Shown: positions 12,436-24,738, counted from the stretch's first letter. The stretch is DNA of 64,000 bases from Trema orientale (GCA_002914845.1 JXTC01000076.1:402064-466063), one strand, 5' to 3'. The notes: a model not told the origin generated them from the sequence alone. Program-made: numbers and translations.

Positions 12436-12451
12436 CTCCAGTGGAGTCGCC
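12436..12451 (-). other. Primer-binding site of the Tat-like element
   Basis: On the minus strand GGCGACTCCACTGGAG starts six bases after the end of the LTR, where a tRNA primer site must lie. Sites of the GGCGACTCC kind are typical of Tat/Ogre elements and are usually assigned to a tRNA-Arg; I have not aligned it to a tRNA, so the tRNA identity is from family knowledge. Confidence 0.65.
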
Positions 12452-12457
12452 TTTTAA

Positions 12458-14494
12458 TGTTCGGGATTAGACCTTGTGTTCTGATTAATTAATATGACCT
12501 GTGATTAATTAAAACAAAGTAGGAAATAATTGGGATTATAGTTAGATTATAAAGAGTGTACAGGTGTAAGAGCTATCACAACACTGTCTATGTGTCGAAG
12601 TCCTGATGGGTGGTCGATATAGAAAACGACACTTCCCACAGTGTCTTTGCCACGTTAGCGGTTGCAGGGATAGCGTACTTACAATATAATAATAATAATG
12701 ACGTAATAATAACATAAGTGTTATCACAACGCTGACACTACGTATCGAAGTCCCGATAAGCGGTCGCAATAAAGAACGACACTTCCCACGGCATCCCTGT
12801 ACGTAGGCGGTTGCAGGGATAACTAGCTTACGGATCGACGATGATAATAATGCGGCAATGATAATAGAATCTAGTTGACGGAGGCGAATAAACCGACCAT
12901 AATGCCAACTAGAGATTAGATATAGAAATAAAGGGGTTAGAGACAATAATAATAACAACAATAATAATAACAGAAATAAGTGAAGGCTAATAAGAGAACA
13001 CAAAATCCCGAACTTGTGCCACAGGTCGAGCACGATGTTCAAAGAGAGTAGCTCGGGGCCCACAAATCACTGAAGTGCAAGGGTTAGAGATTGCATGCAA
13101 TGAAACTTGTAAAACAAGTTAATGGAAAATAACAGGAAATGGTATGAAAATAATTGACTAGTAAGAAATGATATAAAACTAATTTTGAGGTTTAAATTGA
13201 TGTAAAATAATTATTGGGCTTAGGATATATGAATAAACTAATATGGGTTTAAAAAGTGGACATACAAGGATAGCTAAGCCTATATAGATATTTAGAAAAA
13301 TATCAACACTAAATAGGCTTACCAATTAAGATTTACACATGCATGGACATATAGAGATAGGTACGTGTGTGTACATATGTATATATTTATAAATGAAATT
13401 AAGATGGCTAGGAGCTAGTCACGGGTAAGCTAAGGGTTAGGCACATGTAAATAAAATATAATAAGGTGCATGCAAGTATATGTGCATATGAGTAAAGCTA
13501 GAATAAAAAGATGTATATATATATATATGTGTGTGAAAATACAAATAGAAAAGGTGGGAGAGGACTTAGCTACAAGTTGAAGATAAATTCCAAAGATAGC
13601 AATATTGATGATATTAATGTAGCCACAAGTTGAGAGAAGAATAGATAATAGTGATGATAATGGTAGTGGTGTGAAAAATATATATATGAGGGGGAGAAGT
13701 GGAAGTGGCGTGATGGTGATGTTGGTGGTTTAATAAAAGAAATATATGGAGAGTGGGAGGTGGTGAGAGCCACGGATGAATATAAGAGAAGAGATAAAAA
13801 TTAAAGGGAGAGATAAAGAGAGAAAGAGAGCACGGCTAAGAGATAGAAGAGAAGTGTTGTAATATAGATAATATGAGCTCATTAGTTTACAAATGAGAGC
13901 ATTAACTCTCTATTTATAGGCAAGGAATGCCTTGTACAACAAGGGGACTTCTACTACAAGGGATTGAGGTGTCAAAGGATTGAGGTGTCAAACACCTATT
14001 AGCTATTTTTATCTTAGTGGACAAGGGGGTTAGGTGTCAAGCTTATATTAGCTTAAGCTTGCTTAATGTAGAAGACCTTAGGCAACAAGTACTTGTAGCT
14101 ACAAGCCCTTTGATCACGAGTTGGAGGCTTCTAGGGTCTTCTAGAATTGTCTAGCATTAGTGGATAGCTTGTGCACAAGCTACACGTAGCTCGCATGTGA
14201 TCCAAATGGCATGCAGCTTAGCTTCGGCTAGAGGAACCCCTAAAACGGCAAGTAGTTTGGCACCAAATGACGTGTAGTTCGGCTTCAACGACTTGTAGTT
14301 TCGGTAAGGGTGAAAGAGAGCTCAAACGACATGTAGTTTTAGCCAAACTACATGTCTTTTTCTCGGGTTTATGCCGTTTATCTCATGGCACATGTAGTTT
14401 CACTAAGCTTGCTTATGTCTTGCTAATCCCATGCTTAATTGTTACTAATTCTCATTTTAGGATTAATTCTGAAAATTGGAAAAACTCCAAAACA
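12458..14494 (-). mobile_element. 5' LTR of the Tat-like element (about 2.0 kb)
   Basis: The plus strand reads TGTTCGGGATTAGACC at one end and CCAAAACA at the other, the TG...CA form of an LTR. It is followed by ATTAG (14495-14499), the likely target duplication. A second copy of the same sequence occupies 16968-20687, which confirms both ends. It lies upstream of gag in element sense, next to the primer-binding site. A TATA box is present on the minus strand. The matching 3' LTR is absent. Confidence 0.88.
13911..13918 (-). promoter_or_regulatory. TATA box of the Tat-like LTR
   Basis: On the minus strand the sequence reads GCCTATAAATAGAG, a canonical plant TATA box in the transcription sense of the element. 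It is conserved in the solo LTR copy (20181-20188), supporting function in the ancestral element. Confidence 0.6.
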
Positions 14495-14499
14495 ATTAG

Positions 14500-15044
14500 T
14501 ATATCAATTTTTTTTATTAAAATTTATATTGATGTACATAGTATAAAAAATGACATATTATTACATAAAATTTTTATACTGTTATGATGAGACATAAAAT
14601 GGATGTACTAGTAAAAGATTATAATAAAAGATTATATAGCAAAAAGAAATATGTGGACATTTAGTGAAGAGATGAAAACAAAACGGTCATTTAATTTTTT
14701 TTTCTTTTGTGAGGAAAAAACAGTCATTTATTAGTACAAAGTGAAAAGGCTGTCTTTTTTTATTTATAGAAACTCATTTCTTGTTTTTATTTTTGGGGAT
14801 AAATTTTTTTGGATTAGATATAAAAGTTTTTACCTTTTTCTTAAGACTAATAGTCCTAAATTTTATGACAACCATAGATATCATAAATTCTATAACTACT
14901 ATCATAGGTCAACACAAAAATATCATAATTTTTATGACTAGTCATTAAAAAAAAAATCATCGTGGAAAGTAGTCCAAAATATTTGGACCCTAAAAAATTC
15001 TTAGATCCATCTATTTCCTTAAACATTAATTTGGGCCAAAATAA
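14500..15044. other. AT-rich intergenic stretch, no gene seen
   Basis: Low-complexity AT-rich DNA with short runs of A and T. I see no coding signal, RNA gene or clear repeat boundary in it. Confidence 0.6.
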
Positions 15045-15053
15045 TTTTTTGAA

Positions 15054-15465
15054 GGTGAAATTAGACAATATACGGTATTTCAGAAAAAAAAAAAAAAAAT
15101 TAAAAATAAGGTGGTTTTGTATTTTTTAAGGTGCGGTACGATTTTTATTAGAAAAATACCGTTTTCTAAAAAATATTTAGAAAAATACCATTTTTTAAAG
15201 TAGTAACTAGTTTTAGTAATCAATTTCCAGAAACTGGTACTAGAAACCAAAGATATTTATAACTGATATATAACTGATAACCAGTAACTATTAACCAATT
15301 TTCAGAAACCGTTAATAGGTAACTATTTTAAAAATGGTAATTTTCTAAATATTTTTTAAAAAGTGATATTTTCCTAATAAAAACCGTACAAAAATTAAAA
15401 AAAAGTCTGACTTCCGTAGTTTTGTAATTTTTTTCGATTTTCGTAGGTATAAGTGTTAGAAACCC
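15054..15465. mobile_element. Mutator-type foldback MITE, family A copy 1
   Basis: The element is flanked by a perfect 9-bp duplication, TTTTTTGAA, at 15045-15053 and 15466-15474. Its two halves are inverted repeats of each other (TTTTTATTAGAAAAATACC on one side, its complement on the other). The centre is rich in AACTGGTAACTAGTAACC-like words. Other copies are at 22647, 24384 and 58283. The 9-bp duplication is the mark of the Mutator superfamily. No transposase is present, so it is non-autonomous. Confidence 0.88.
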
Positions 15466-15474
15466 TTTTTTGAA

Positions 15475-16478
15475 TGAACAAGTATAATAATTATGACATT
15501 AGTCGTAATAAAAATGACTGATCATAAATAAAATGACTATTAGTCATAAATACAATGGCTAAGTCAAAAATTTTGTGATAAATCCTAAAAATAATCATCT
15601 TGAAAACGGGTTAGGCCCTCAAAAACTCTTAGATCGGTCCATTTCCCATACCAAAAAACGTAATTGTTCCGTTTGCTTATTAGTATGGGCACATTGTAGT
15701 TTTGGTTTTGGAAAATAGCCCTAATTAGGAGTAACTTGGCTCAAAATGTCTTTTGTAGGATTATTTTTTGAAATGAATTTTTTAGGATTGTCACAATATT
15801 GGTGACATGGAATCACTATTTTATAAGTGATCTTAACTTATATATTGTCTAGGACTAACCTTCGGTCCATCACTAATAATGTGATACTCCTAGCTAAAAA
15901 ATAAATAAATAAATAATCATTATACAAAATACCTTAGAAGAGTTAGGTCCATTCCCTTCGGTTTTCACACACATGTGAACCCGTAAAATGAGAATCGAAT
16001 ACGAGTCCCTTGGTTAGGGCTCAAGGCCGATTTTGATAAATTATGGGGGTATGTACAAAAATGCCCTACTTTTGAGGGTAGCTTTTAATAGATATCCATT
16101 TTTCGTGTTGTTAACAAAAATATCCCTTTTTTCTTATTCGTATCTTTTTAATACCAAACGTATCCTTACCAACTCGCTACCTCTTCGTCTTCCTCTTTGA
16201 TTTGCTCAGCTTATGCTACCAAATCAAAGAGGACCTGGCAGAAATCGATGAATCGCTTCAAGGGTTTTCATCAATCTATGGCTAGGAGAGAAACCGTGTC
16301 GTCTTCATCATCGTCGGTCAAAGCTCTCTTCCTCGTCGCGTCGGGCTCTACTGCAAATCGATGCAGTGTAGTTTGGGGGCACCGTTTTTTTATTAAGTTT
16401 TTGAGAATTTCAGCGCTGGTTCTGAATCAGGCATAGAATTCTGGTTTTTTTTTATGTTTTATTTTTTATGACCCAAAT

Positions 16479-16513
<35 letters not shown>

Positions 16514-16645
16514 AAAAGAATTCATTCTATTAGGTTTAGGAGAAGTGTCTGTAAGTTCAAAAGAGGATGATTTCTTGTTCTCGGTAATAAATAGCGATGT
16601 GGACTTGGATGAACCGTGAGGTCACTTTGACTTTGAGCCAAAGTA

Positions 16646-16676
<31 letters not shown>

Positions 16677-16814
16677 TTGAAATGTCAAAGTGAAAACATA
16701 TTTATGGCATCTTGTTGATTTTATTGGATCTAGGAATTTAGATTAGGAGTTCAACCATATTTGGGTTCAAGTCTTTTTTTTCTTTTTTCCTTTTTTGGAC
16801 AGGACTCGATTTCA
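15475..16814. other. Intergenic stretch with simple repeats; one unrecognised GC-richer patch
   Basis: Mostly AT-rich DNA. Between about 16137 and 16436 the composition rises and an open frame of 79 codons with a Ser run can be read on the plus strand, but I recognise no domain and see no splice structure; it may be an exon fragment. (GA)n lies at 16484-16509 and (AT)n at 16645-16669. Confidence 0.4.
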
Positions 16815-16967
16815 CCGGTAAATGAAAAATCTATGTATACTGATAAATGAATTACATATTATGGTAAATGAATTATATACTATACTAAATAAAAAATATA
16901 TACTGATAAATGAAAAATATACACCGGTAAATGAGTTATATAATGGTAAATGAATTATATATACTAG
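16815..16967. repeat. 21-bp minisatellite, left part (split by an LTR insertion)
   Basis: Units such as GGTAAATGAATTATATACACC repeat with a 21-bp period and small variation. The array stops at ACTAG (16963-16967), where a solo LTR is inserted, and resumes at the duplicated ACTAG at 20688. See the right part for details. Confidence 0.88.
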
Positions 16968-19900
16968 TGCTTGGAATTAAACCTTGTGTTCTGATTAATT
17001 AATATGACCTGTGATTAATTAAAACAAAGTAAGAAATAATTGAGATTATAGTTAGATTATAAAGAGTATACAGGTGTAAGAGCTATCACAACACTATCTA
17101 CGTGTCGAAATCCTGATAGGCGTTCGATATAGAAAACAACACTTCCTGTTGGGAAATTGAGATTTCAATCTTACCCACTCTTATTTTAAAGATAACAAAC
17201 ATTTGATTTAGTACTAATAATTGAACTTGAGTGTGTAGTGAAATGGCTTTAAAAAATCTAACTCAAGTTGATCAAGGAAGCAAGCTTGAAGATGGATGCA
17301 TATGGACCTATTAGAATCAAGCTTGAAAATGGAAAATCAAGATACAAGACCGTGTCTAGATAGAGTATATTTCATGTCTTAGTCTTGTATTTGATTTAGT
17401 TCATTGCACGTAGATTCTCTTTGCATTGGCTCATACTTTTCAAAAGAGTTTTCAAACAATCTTAAGCTTAAAATGGTTATTTTATTATAGAAGTTTGAAA
17501 ATAAGAAATAATAATTTTGAATAGGCAAAATATTCTTCAAAACATGATTTCTTAAGTTTAAATAAGTTACAAATATGTTTGAAATCATGACTATTTGATA
17601 TAGGCTAAAAAGAGATTTTCTACTTGCAAACTAGAATTTTGTTTCGGTATGAATACTTTCTAAATTATTGTTAAATATCTTTGTGAAAGTAAAATAAGTT
17701 TGCAATAGCCAAAATACTCTTTTCAAATTGATTTCTAATGTCTTTAAAGTGTTTAAAACAAATTTAGAAGTCAGTTTTTGAAAAACGCCAAAAACTGTCA
17801 AAATCTGAAAAATGCCAAAAATCCTGTCAGAGTTTGAAAAATGACCAACAGTGATTTGGTCGACCACTTTTCAAACCAGCGGCCGGAAGTGACCGTTAGA
17901 GCTAAAATGACGTGTCAAACTCCAACGGCTATATTTGTGGTCAACTACCTTTAATTTTGGTCGACAAAATGTTTGGCCAAAAGCTAATAACGGCTATAAA
18001 CGGCTAGTTTTCTTGGATACCTATATATAGAGCCTCATTTGATGCAATTTAAGACTTAAGTATGAACCTAAATTGATATTCATCTACTCTCAAAGTGTCT
18101 TAGCCTATTTTTCACATCAATTACACTTTCAAATCATATTGAGCCAATCTTAGAGCATCTATAGTGTATTGTTCTCAAATCTCCTAAGCCAAAATTGTAT
18201 TTATTATTTTTGAGAGGAGAGTTCATGAGTGTATTCACTCTTATTTATTGAAAAACTATTAAGTGTAAGATGAGGTTGGCACCGGAGTCATAAATAACCC
18301 GTGCATAGGTGAGGTTACCACCGGAGTCAAAACAATCTATTTTAGGTGAGGTTGTCACCGAAGTCTAAACAACCCAAGTGTAGGTGAGGTTGTCACCGGA
18401 GTCTAAACAATCTGTGAGTTGGTGAGATTGGCACCATTGTCTAAACAATCCGTGTAGGTGAGAATTGGCACCAGAGTCAAAACAATCCAAGTTAGGCGTG
18501 ATAGAGCCGGAGTCAAGATTATTGTAAAGGCTAGGGTGTGCCTAAGAAGAATTCACTCCATTTGTATAAGGGTCGGTCAAGCCCACAATCTTGATCCGAA
18601 TAGTGGAAGCTCAAAGTAAGTTGCCGAGGGCCGGGGACGTAAGCAAACCGTCGTATTTGTTGAACCTCGTAAAAATCGAGTTTGCACTTTCTCTATCCCT
18701 ACACTCTTTACTTTAATGCAAACTATTTGATCGTGTGTTTGATATTTGTTATACTTAATTGCTTTGATATTATTGTTATATACTTGCTATTATTATTGAT
18801 TTAGCTTGAAGGTTTCAAAATAGTGGTCTATGGTTTTAAATAGTTGAAAAGTTTTCGCAAAAGTCTTAAAACCCAATTCACTCCCCCTCTTGGGTTGTCA
18901 ATCTTGGGCTAATAATAGCTATCACTTCCCACAGCGTCCTTGCCACGTTAGTGGTTGCAGGGACAGCGTACTTACAATATAATAATCATGGCGTAATAAT
19001 AATGTAAGTCTTATCACAACGCTGACACTACGTATCGAGGTCCCGATAGGCGGTCGCAATAAAGAACGACACTTCCCACTGCGTCCTTGTACGTAGGCGG
19101 TTGTAGGGATAACTAGCTTACAGATCGACGATAATATAATAATGCGAAAATAATAAAAGAGTCTAGTTGATGTAGGCGAATAAACCGACCATAATGTCAA
19201 CTAGAGGTTAGATACAGAAAATAAAGGAGTTAGAAATAATAATAATGACAATAAGTAAGGGAGAACACAAGATCTTGAACTTGTGCCACAGGTCAAGCAC
19301 AGAGTTCGAGAAGAGTAGCTCAGAGCCTACAAATCACTGAAGTACAAAAATTAGAAGCTGCATGCAAGAAAGCTTGTTGCACAAGTTAGTAGAGTAACGT
19401 AAAATAATAGGATAACAAAAAATGGTATAAAACTAATTATAAGATAGAAAGTGATATGAAATAATTATTGGGCCTATATGTGAATAAATTAATATGAACT
19501 TAGAAAAAGGACATACAAAAATATCTAGACTTGTATAAATATTTAGGAAAATACCAATACTAAGGTGACTTGTTGATCAAGATTCACACATGAATGGACA
19601 TGCAAAGATGGGCACGTGTACATACAAATATTTATGAAATTAGGACAACAAAATGTATATACAAAGGTGTGTGCACGTGTGAATATGAAAACTTGATGAC
19701 TAAGTTATATAAAAATGCATGCAAAATAATAGTGAAATAAAGCTAATGGTGATAATAACGAGAGAATAAAAAGGGAGAAGGATGGGGACTTAGCTTCGGG
19801 CCATCAAACAATCCGAGATGATTGGTGGAGGTGTTGATATTGAGGTAACCGAATGGTGATAAAAGAATAGGATTTTAGTGACTCTAGATGAGAAGTGAAT

Positions 19901-20687
19901 AGTGATGTTGGTAACAATATACCCGCGGCTTGGATAAAATAACAAGAGGTAGTGGTAATATTTAGCAGTAATATGAATACAATTAACCAAGGCTATGGGT
20001 TGTTGTGTGAAGATATAATCTTGGTGGGGAGGAAGACAACAAGATGATGGTGATGGCTTTGATACATGCACGAAAGAAAAAGAGAGAGAGAGAGAAAAGA
20101 GGCCGGTTGAAAGCAAGTAGAAATAGTGGTATTATAGATAGTGGGTGCTCATTAGCTTACAAATGAGAGCATTTCCTCTTTATTTATAGGCAAGGAATGC
20201 CTTGTACAATAAGGGGACTTCTACTACAAGGGACTAAGGTGTCAAACACCTATTAGCTATCTTTATCTTAGTGGACAAGGAGGTTAGGTGTCAACCTCAT
20301 GTTAGCTTAAGCTTGCTTAATGTAGAAGACCTTAGGCAACAAGCACTTGTAGCTACAAGTCCTTTGGTTACAAGTTGGAGGCTTCTAGGGTCTTCTAGAA
20401 CCGTTGGACAGCTTGTGCACAAAGGAAAGGGCTTCAAAACGGCATGTAGTTTGGCACCAAGTGATTTGTAGCTTGGCTTCAACGACTTGTAGTTCGGGTA
20501 AGGGTGGAAGAGAGCTCAAACGACATGTAGTTTTAGCCAAACTACATGTCATTTTCTTGAGTTTATGTCGTTTGTCCCATGGCATGTGCAGTTTGATTAA
20601 GCTTGCTTAGTCTTGTTAATTCCATGCTTAATTACTACTAATTCTTATTTTAGGGTTAATCCCAAAAATTGAGAAAACCCCAAAACA
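16968..20687 (-). mobile_element. Solo LTR of the Tat-like family, interrupted by a second LTR
   Basis: Ends are TGCTTGGAATT and CCAAAACA, with 5-bp duplications ACTAG at 16963-16967 and 20688-20692. Without the nested insertion and its duplicated 5 bp it is about 1.94 kb and matches the LTR at 12458-14494 along its length, in the same orientation. No internal region is present, so it arose by recombination between the LTRs of a full element. The TATA box is retained on the minus strand at 20181-20188. Confidence 0.9.
17147..18924 (+). mobile_element. Solo LTR of another retrotransposon (probably copia-type), nested in the Tat-like LTR
   Basis: Starts TGTTGGGAAATTGAGATTTC, ends AATAATAGCTATCA, and is bounded by CTTCC at 17142-17146 and 18925-18929; the interrupted LTR reads on perfectly across it. 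The length is 1778 bp. From about 18265 to 18520 it contains degenerate tandem repeats of roughly 40 bp with GGTGAGGTTGTCACCGGAGTC. A TATA-like CCTATATATAGAGCC occurs near 18020. The run CTCCCCCTCTTGGGTTGTC near the end resembles the 3' end of long copia LTRs; family and strand are inferences. No gag or pol is present. Confidence 0.85.
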
Positions 20688-21610
20688 ACTAGTAAATGAA
20701 AAATATACACCAGTAAATGAATTACATATTATGGTAAATAAATTATTTACCATAGTAAATGAATTATATACGCCAATAAACGAAAAATATATGCCGATAA
20801 ATGAATTATATACTATAGTAAATGAATTATATACACCGGTAAATAAAAAGTATATATCGATAAATAAAAAATATATGTCGATAAATGAATTATATATTAT
20901 GGTAAATAAATTATATACCACGATAAATGAAAAATATACACCAGTACGTAAAAAATATATACCGGTAAAATGAATTATATACACCGGTAAATGAAAAATA
21001 TATATTGGTAAATGAATTATATACCATAGTAAATGAATTATATACATCGGTAAATGAAAAGTATACACCAGTAAATGAAAACTATACACCAGTAAATGAA
21101 TTATATATTACGGTAAATAAATTATATACTATGGTAAATGAATTATATATCATGGTAAATAAAAAATATACACCGATAAATGAATTATATACACCAATAA
21201 ATTAAAAATAGTAAATGATTTATATACTATAGTAACTCAATTATATACACCAATAAATGAAAAGTATACACTGATAAATGAAAATTATATACCGATAAAT
21301 GAATTATATATTACGGTAAATGAATTATATACCTTGGTAAATGAATTATGTATTATAGTAAATGAAAAATATACATCGGTAAATGAATTATATACATCAG
21401 TAAATAAAAAATATATATTGGTAAATGAAAAGTATACACCAGTAAATGAAAACTCTATACTAGTAAATAAATTATATATTACAATAAATGAATTATATAC
21501 CATGGTAAATAAAAAAAATACACTGGTAAATGACAAATATATGTTGGTAAATGAATTATATACTATAGTAAACGAAAACTATACACCAGTAAATAAAAAT
21601 TATATAATTT
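20688..21610. repeat. 21-bp minisatellite, right part (about 43 units)
   Basis: Units alternate between forms like GTAAATGAATTATATACACC and GTAAATGAAAAATATACACC, period 21 bp. As 21 is a multiple of three and stops are rare in the unit, open frames run through on both strands, giving heptads such as VNELYTI on the plus strand. There is no start context, splice site or composition change suggesting translation, so I treat it as a repeat. Confidence 0.92.
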
Positions 21611-22637
21611 AATGTTATTTAACCATTTTAGGAGTAATTTGCTAATATACTACTGTAACTACCACTAAAATTTCATAATTCAATAGGTTACTTTTTAAGT
21701 TCTCCACCGCTTGATTATCTAATTATTACTCGCAGACCATACAATTTGTTTCCTCTAATCTTACTAACTGTTCAATCCTCTACCCAAAAATAAAAATCAC
21801 GTAATTGTTTTTTTCAAAAAACTCTATGAAAATTGTCCATAAGAAAAAGAAAAAAAAAATGGAGAATAGTAAATATAAAAGTGTACTTAAAGGATTTTTT
21901 TTGGGAGTGGGACAAAGAATCACTTTTAGTGAACTGTGAAGGGGAAACTCACTGGTGAAGAGCTCGTACTACCGGAGATTAAACTAGAAAACCAGTTGAA
22001 CTAGTCGGAAATCACAAAAAATCTCGACTAGCATAGCTATAATTGATGAAAATAGAAGTTAAAAAACAAAAAAAAAATATACCAATATTCCGGTTAATTA
22101 AAGTCAAAGTTCGGCGAATTCAAACTGAAAACAGCAGAAGATTGTGGAGTTTAAGAAATTAAACTTTAAGATACATAAATTGGGAAAATCCAGAGGAGAA
22201 AGTTGAATATTAGAGCTAGGAATAGAATAAAACCAGAGGAAATATTGAGAAGGAGAAGAAAAATCCCACGCAAATTGTGTCAGAGGTTTCATTCATTCTA
22301 GACCATCCGATCATGACTGTTGAAATACAGAGGTATCAAGATATAGAGATATCAAAAACTTAGACGTATAAAATGTTGAATTGGTTTATCAGGAAAAAAA
22401 AAAAAAAAAAGTCGAATTGGTCGACAAAGTTGAAAGCTCCAGTCAAATATGGCAAAGTAATGAGAATTAAGATGGAGATAGAGAAGCTAGGAGAGCAAAG
22501 AAGGAATAGATGAAATAGGGGTAAAATAGGCAAAAGCAACTCTAATAATTTTTAAAAGGGATATAAATGTTAAAACTTTAAAAATGGGGCATATACTTAC
22601 ACAAAATGATAAAAAGGGGTATCCCATGTAGTTTCCT
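21611..22637. other. AT-rich intergenic stretch, no gene seen
   Basis: No convincing open frame or RNA gene. Several short A runs. It ends at the target duplication of the next MITE. Confidence 0.6.
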
Positions 22638-22646
22638 CTAAATTAT

Positions 22647-23029
22647 GTGAAAATTAGACCTTGTATGACATTTTTTAGAAAATAATTAGAAAAATACATT
22701 GGGCTCTATTTTTTATAGATCTAGTACATTAGAAAAATGTCATTTTTTTTAAATAGTAACTAGTAACAGGTAACCAGTTTTCAAGTAATGGTAACTAGTA
22801 ACCAGATATATTTATAACTGGTATATAATTAGTAACTAGTAACCAGTTTTCAGAAATTGGTAACTAGTAACCATTTTAAAAATAATATTTTTTAAAAAAC
22901 TTTTCAAAAAGTGATATTTTTCTAATAAAAATCGTACGGGAATTGGAAGAAAAAAAAAAAAAAAAGAAGAACTGACCTCCGTATTTTTGTAATTGCTTTT
23001 GGTTTTATAGGTAAAAGTATTAGAAACCC
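22647..23029. mobile_element. Mutator-type foldback MITE, family A copy 2
   Basis: Same family as 15054-15465: inverted arms, central GGTAACTAGTAACCAG words, and ends GTGAAAATTAGAC and TATTAGAAACCC. Flanks are CTAAATTAT (22638-22646) and ATAAATTAT (23030-23038), matching at 8 of 9 positions. Confidence 0.85.
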
Positions 23030-23038
23030 ATAAATTAT

Positions 23039-23857
23039 TGTGTCTCCAAGTCCAACCAATGTTATTGATCACTAAATCCCTACACAATTTTTTTTTTATT
23101 CTCTTTGGGATGATATTCTTCTCATGCCTTAAATACAATCCTTGAGCATAAAATAATTTACTCATTTAATTCAGTTTGGGATTTTCCATTCCCTTTATTT
23201 TGTTATATTCTTCCTTCTCATACGGTGACGGAGCCAGAAAATTTTTTTAGGGGGGCAAAATCTAATGCTAAATTTAATTTTCTTTTTCCCTCATTTTTGC
23301 TACTTGTATTTTTTTTTCTTCAATTCCTTCAAATAGACTTGTAATTGAGAAATATAATTTAGGAGAATTCTAAAAATGGTAATTTTGAAACACACAAAGT
23401 CAATATCGACCAAAATATGATTAAAAAGATTTTTTTTAAGTGAAGTCCAAATAAAAATTATTCATAAAAGTATAAAAAAAATTAAGTATTTAAAAATAAT
23501 ATAAGTAAAGTTTAAAAGTCATAAAATTCAATGGGGGCAAATAAGGAGCATTATTGAATTTTTTTATGAGATACGTAGGTAAATTTTTAAATTATCAAAA
23601 TTTAAAATGAGCAAATGAGGGATAAAATTGAATACTTTATCAACAAAAGAACAAAAATTGAAACTTTAAAAAGTTGAGGGAGGAGGGGGGATGGGACATA
23701 CGCCCCCTGGGCCTAGGGTGGCTCCGTTTGTATTTCCATATCAATATTCATTTATTTTATTTTTCCCACAATCTTATTGCAACAGCATAAATAATGGTAA
23801 TTATTTCATTAATTTCAGGTGTGTTTACCAGGCATGCTTATTAGCAATGGAATACAA
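23039..23857. other. Intergenic AT-rich sequence, probably old repeats
   Basis: A patch around 23225-23720 (ACGGAGCCAGAAA near its start, CTGGGCCTAGGGTGGCTCCGT near its end) looks like an old mobile element with weak inverted ends, but I could not find a target duplication. No gene is seen. Confidence 0.35.
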
Positions 23858-23866
23858 CGTTTTTAT

Positions 23867-24336
23867 GGGTTAAGTAGACAATTACCACTTTTTTCAAATG
23901 TTTAACTAAATTTACCACCACTATTAGATTCTACCACTTTTGGAAGGGAATTAATCAAGAATCTGTCAAGAATTCATCAAGAATCCGTCAAGAATCCATC
24001 AAGAATCTATCAAAATTATCACTGACGTCAAGAATCTGTCAAGAATCTGCCAAGAATCCATCAAGATTGTCAAGAATCTGTCAAGAATTCATCAAGAACC
24101 CATCAAGATCGCCGCCAATATCAAGAATCTATCAAGAATACATCAAGATCGTCAAGAATCCGTCAAAAATTTATCAAGAATCCGTTAAGAGCGCTGCTGA
24201 CGTCAAGAATTGTTCAAGAATCCATCAAGATCATCAAGAATTTGTTAAGAATTCATCAAGAATTTATTTTTAAAAAGTGGTATGGTGGTAGATTTAATTA
24301 ATGAGGAAAAAAAAGTGGTATACAGCTAATTTATTC
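23867..24336. mobile_element. Mutator-type MITE, family B copy 1, with internal 11-bp repeat expansion
   Basis: Ends GGGTTAAGTAGACAATTACCAC and its imperfect inverted form at the right (GTGGTATACAGCTAATTTATTC). Flanks CGTTTTTAT (23858-23866) and CGTTTTAAG (24337-24345) match at 7 of 9 positions. The core is a degenerate tandem array of an 11-bp unit, TCAAGAATCCG and variants. A shorter copy lies at 60880-61162. Confidence 0.78.
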
Positions 24337-24383
24337 CGTTTTAAGCCACATAATACCTTTGGGCTGGCTTGGGATAATGTTTA

Positions 24384-24738
24384 GAGGAAATTTGAATTTT
24401 TATGGTAATTTTTCAAAAAATATTGAAAAATCCCACATTTTAAAATTGTTTGAAAATTTCCGGATTTAAGTAGAAAAATACCACTTTTTATTAATTGATG
24501 AGAAGTTATCTGGTTACCTAAAGTAAATAAATTAGTTACCCTAAGTAACCCAGCTAGTTACCTCGAGTACTATTAAAAAATACCAATTTTGAAGGAAAAG
24601 TGGTTTAAGTGTTAGTTTTCTTAAAAAAAATTTAAAAGTGATATTTTTCTAAATCAATCAAGAATTTTTCAAAAATTTCAATCCATCCGAAATTTTTTAA
24701 TTTTTAGTACTTTGGGCCTAAAGTTTTGTAAGAAGCCC
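24384..24738. mobile_element. Mutator-type MITE, divergent family A copy 3
   Basis: Starts GAGGAAATTTG, ends AAGAAGCCC, with flanks TAATGTTTA (24375-24383) and TAATTTTTA (24739-24747), 8 of 9 matching. The arms and GTTACC-rich centre resemble the other family A copies but are more diverged, so this is probably an older insertion. Confidence 0.65.

Noticed and set aside
16197..16436. 79-codon plus-strand frame in a GC-richer patch
   Set aside because: No recognisable domain, intron or neighbour. Kept only as a note in the intergenic entry.
20731..21612. Long open frames on both strands through the 21-bp repeat
   Set aside because: They follow from a 21-bp stop-poor unit. The frames are equally open on the opposite strand, with no splice sites or gene-like composition.
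24067..24273. 68-codon frame (MSRICQEFIKNPSRS...)
   Set aside because: It is made of the 11-bp repeat core of a family B MITE.
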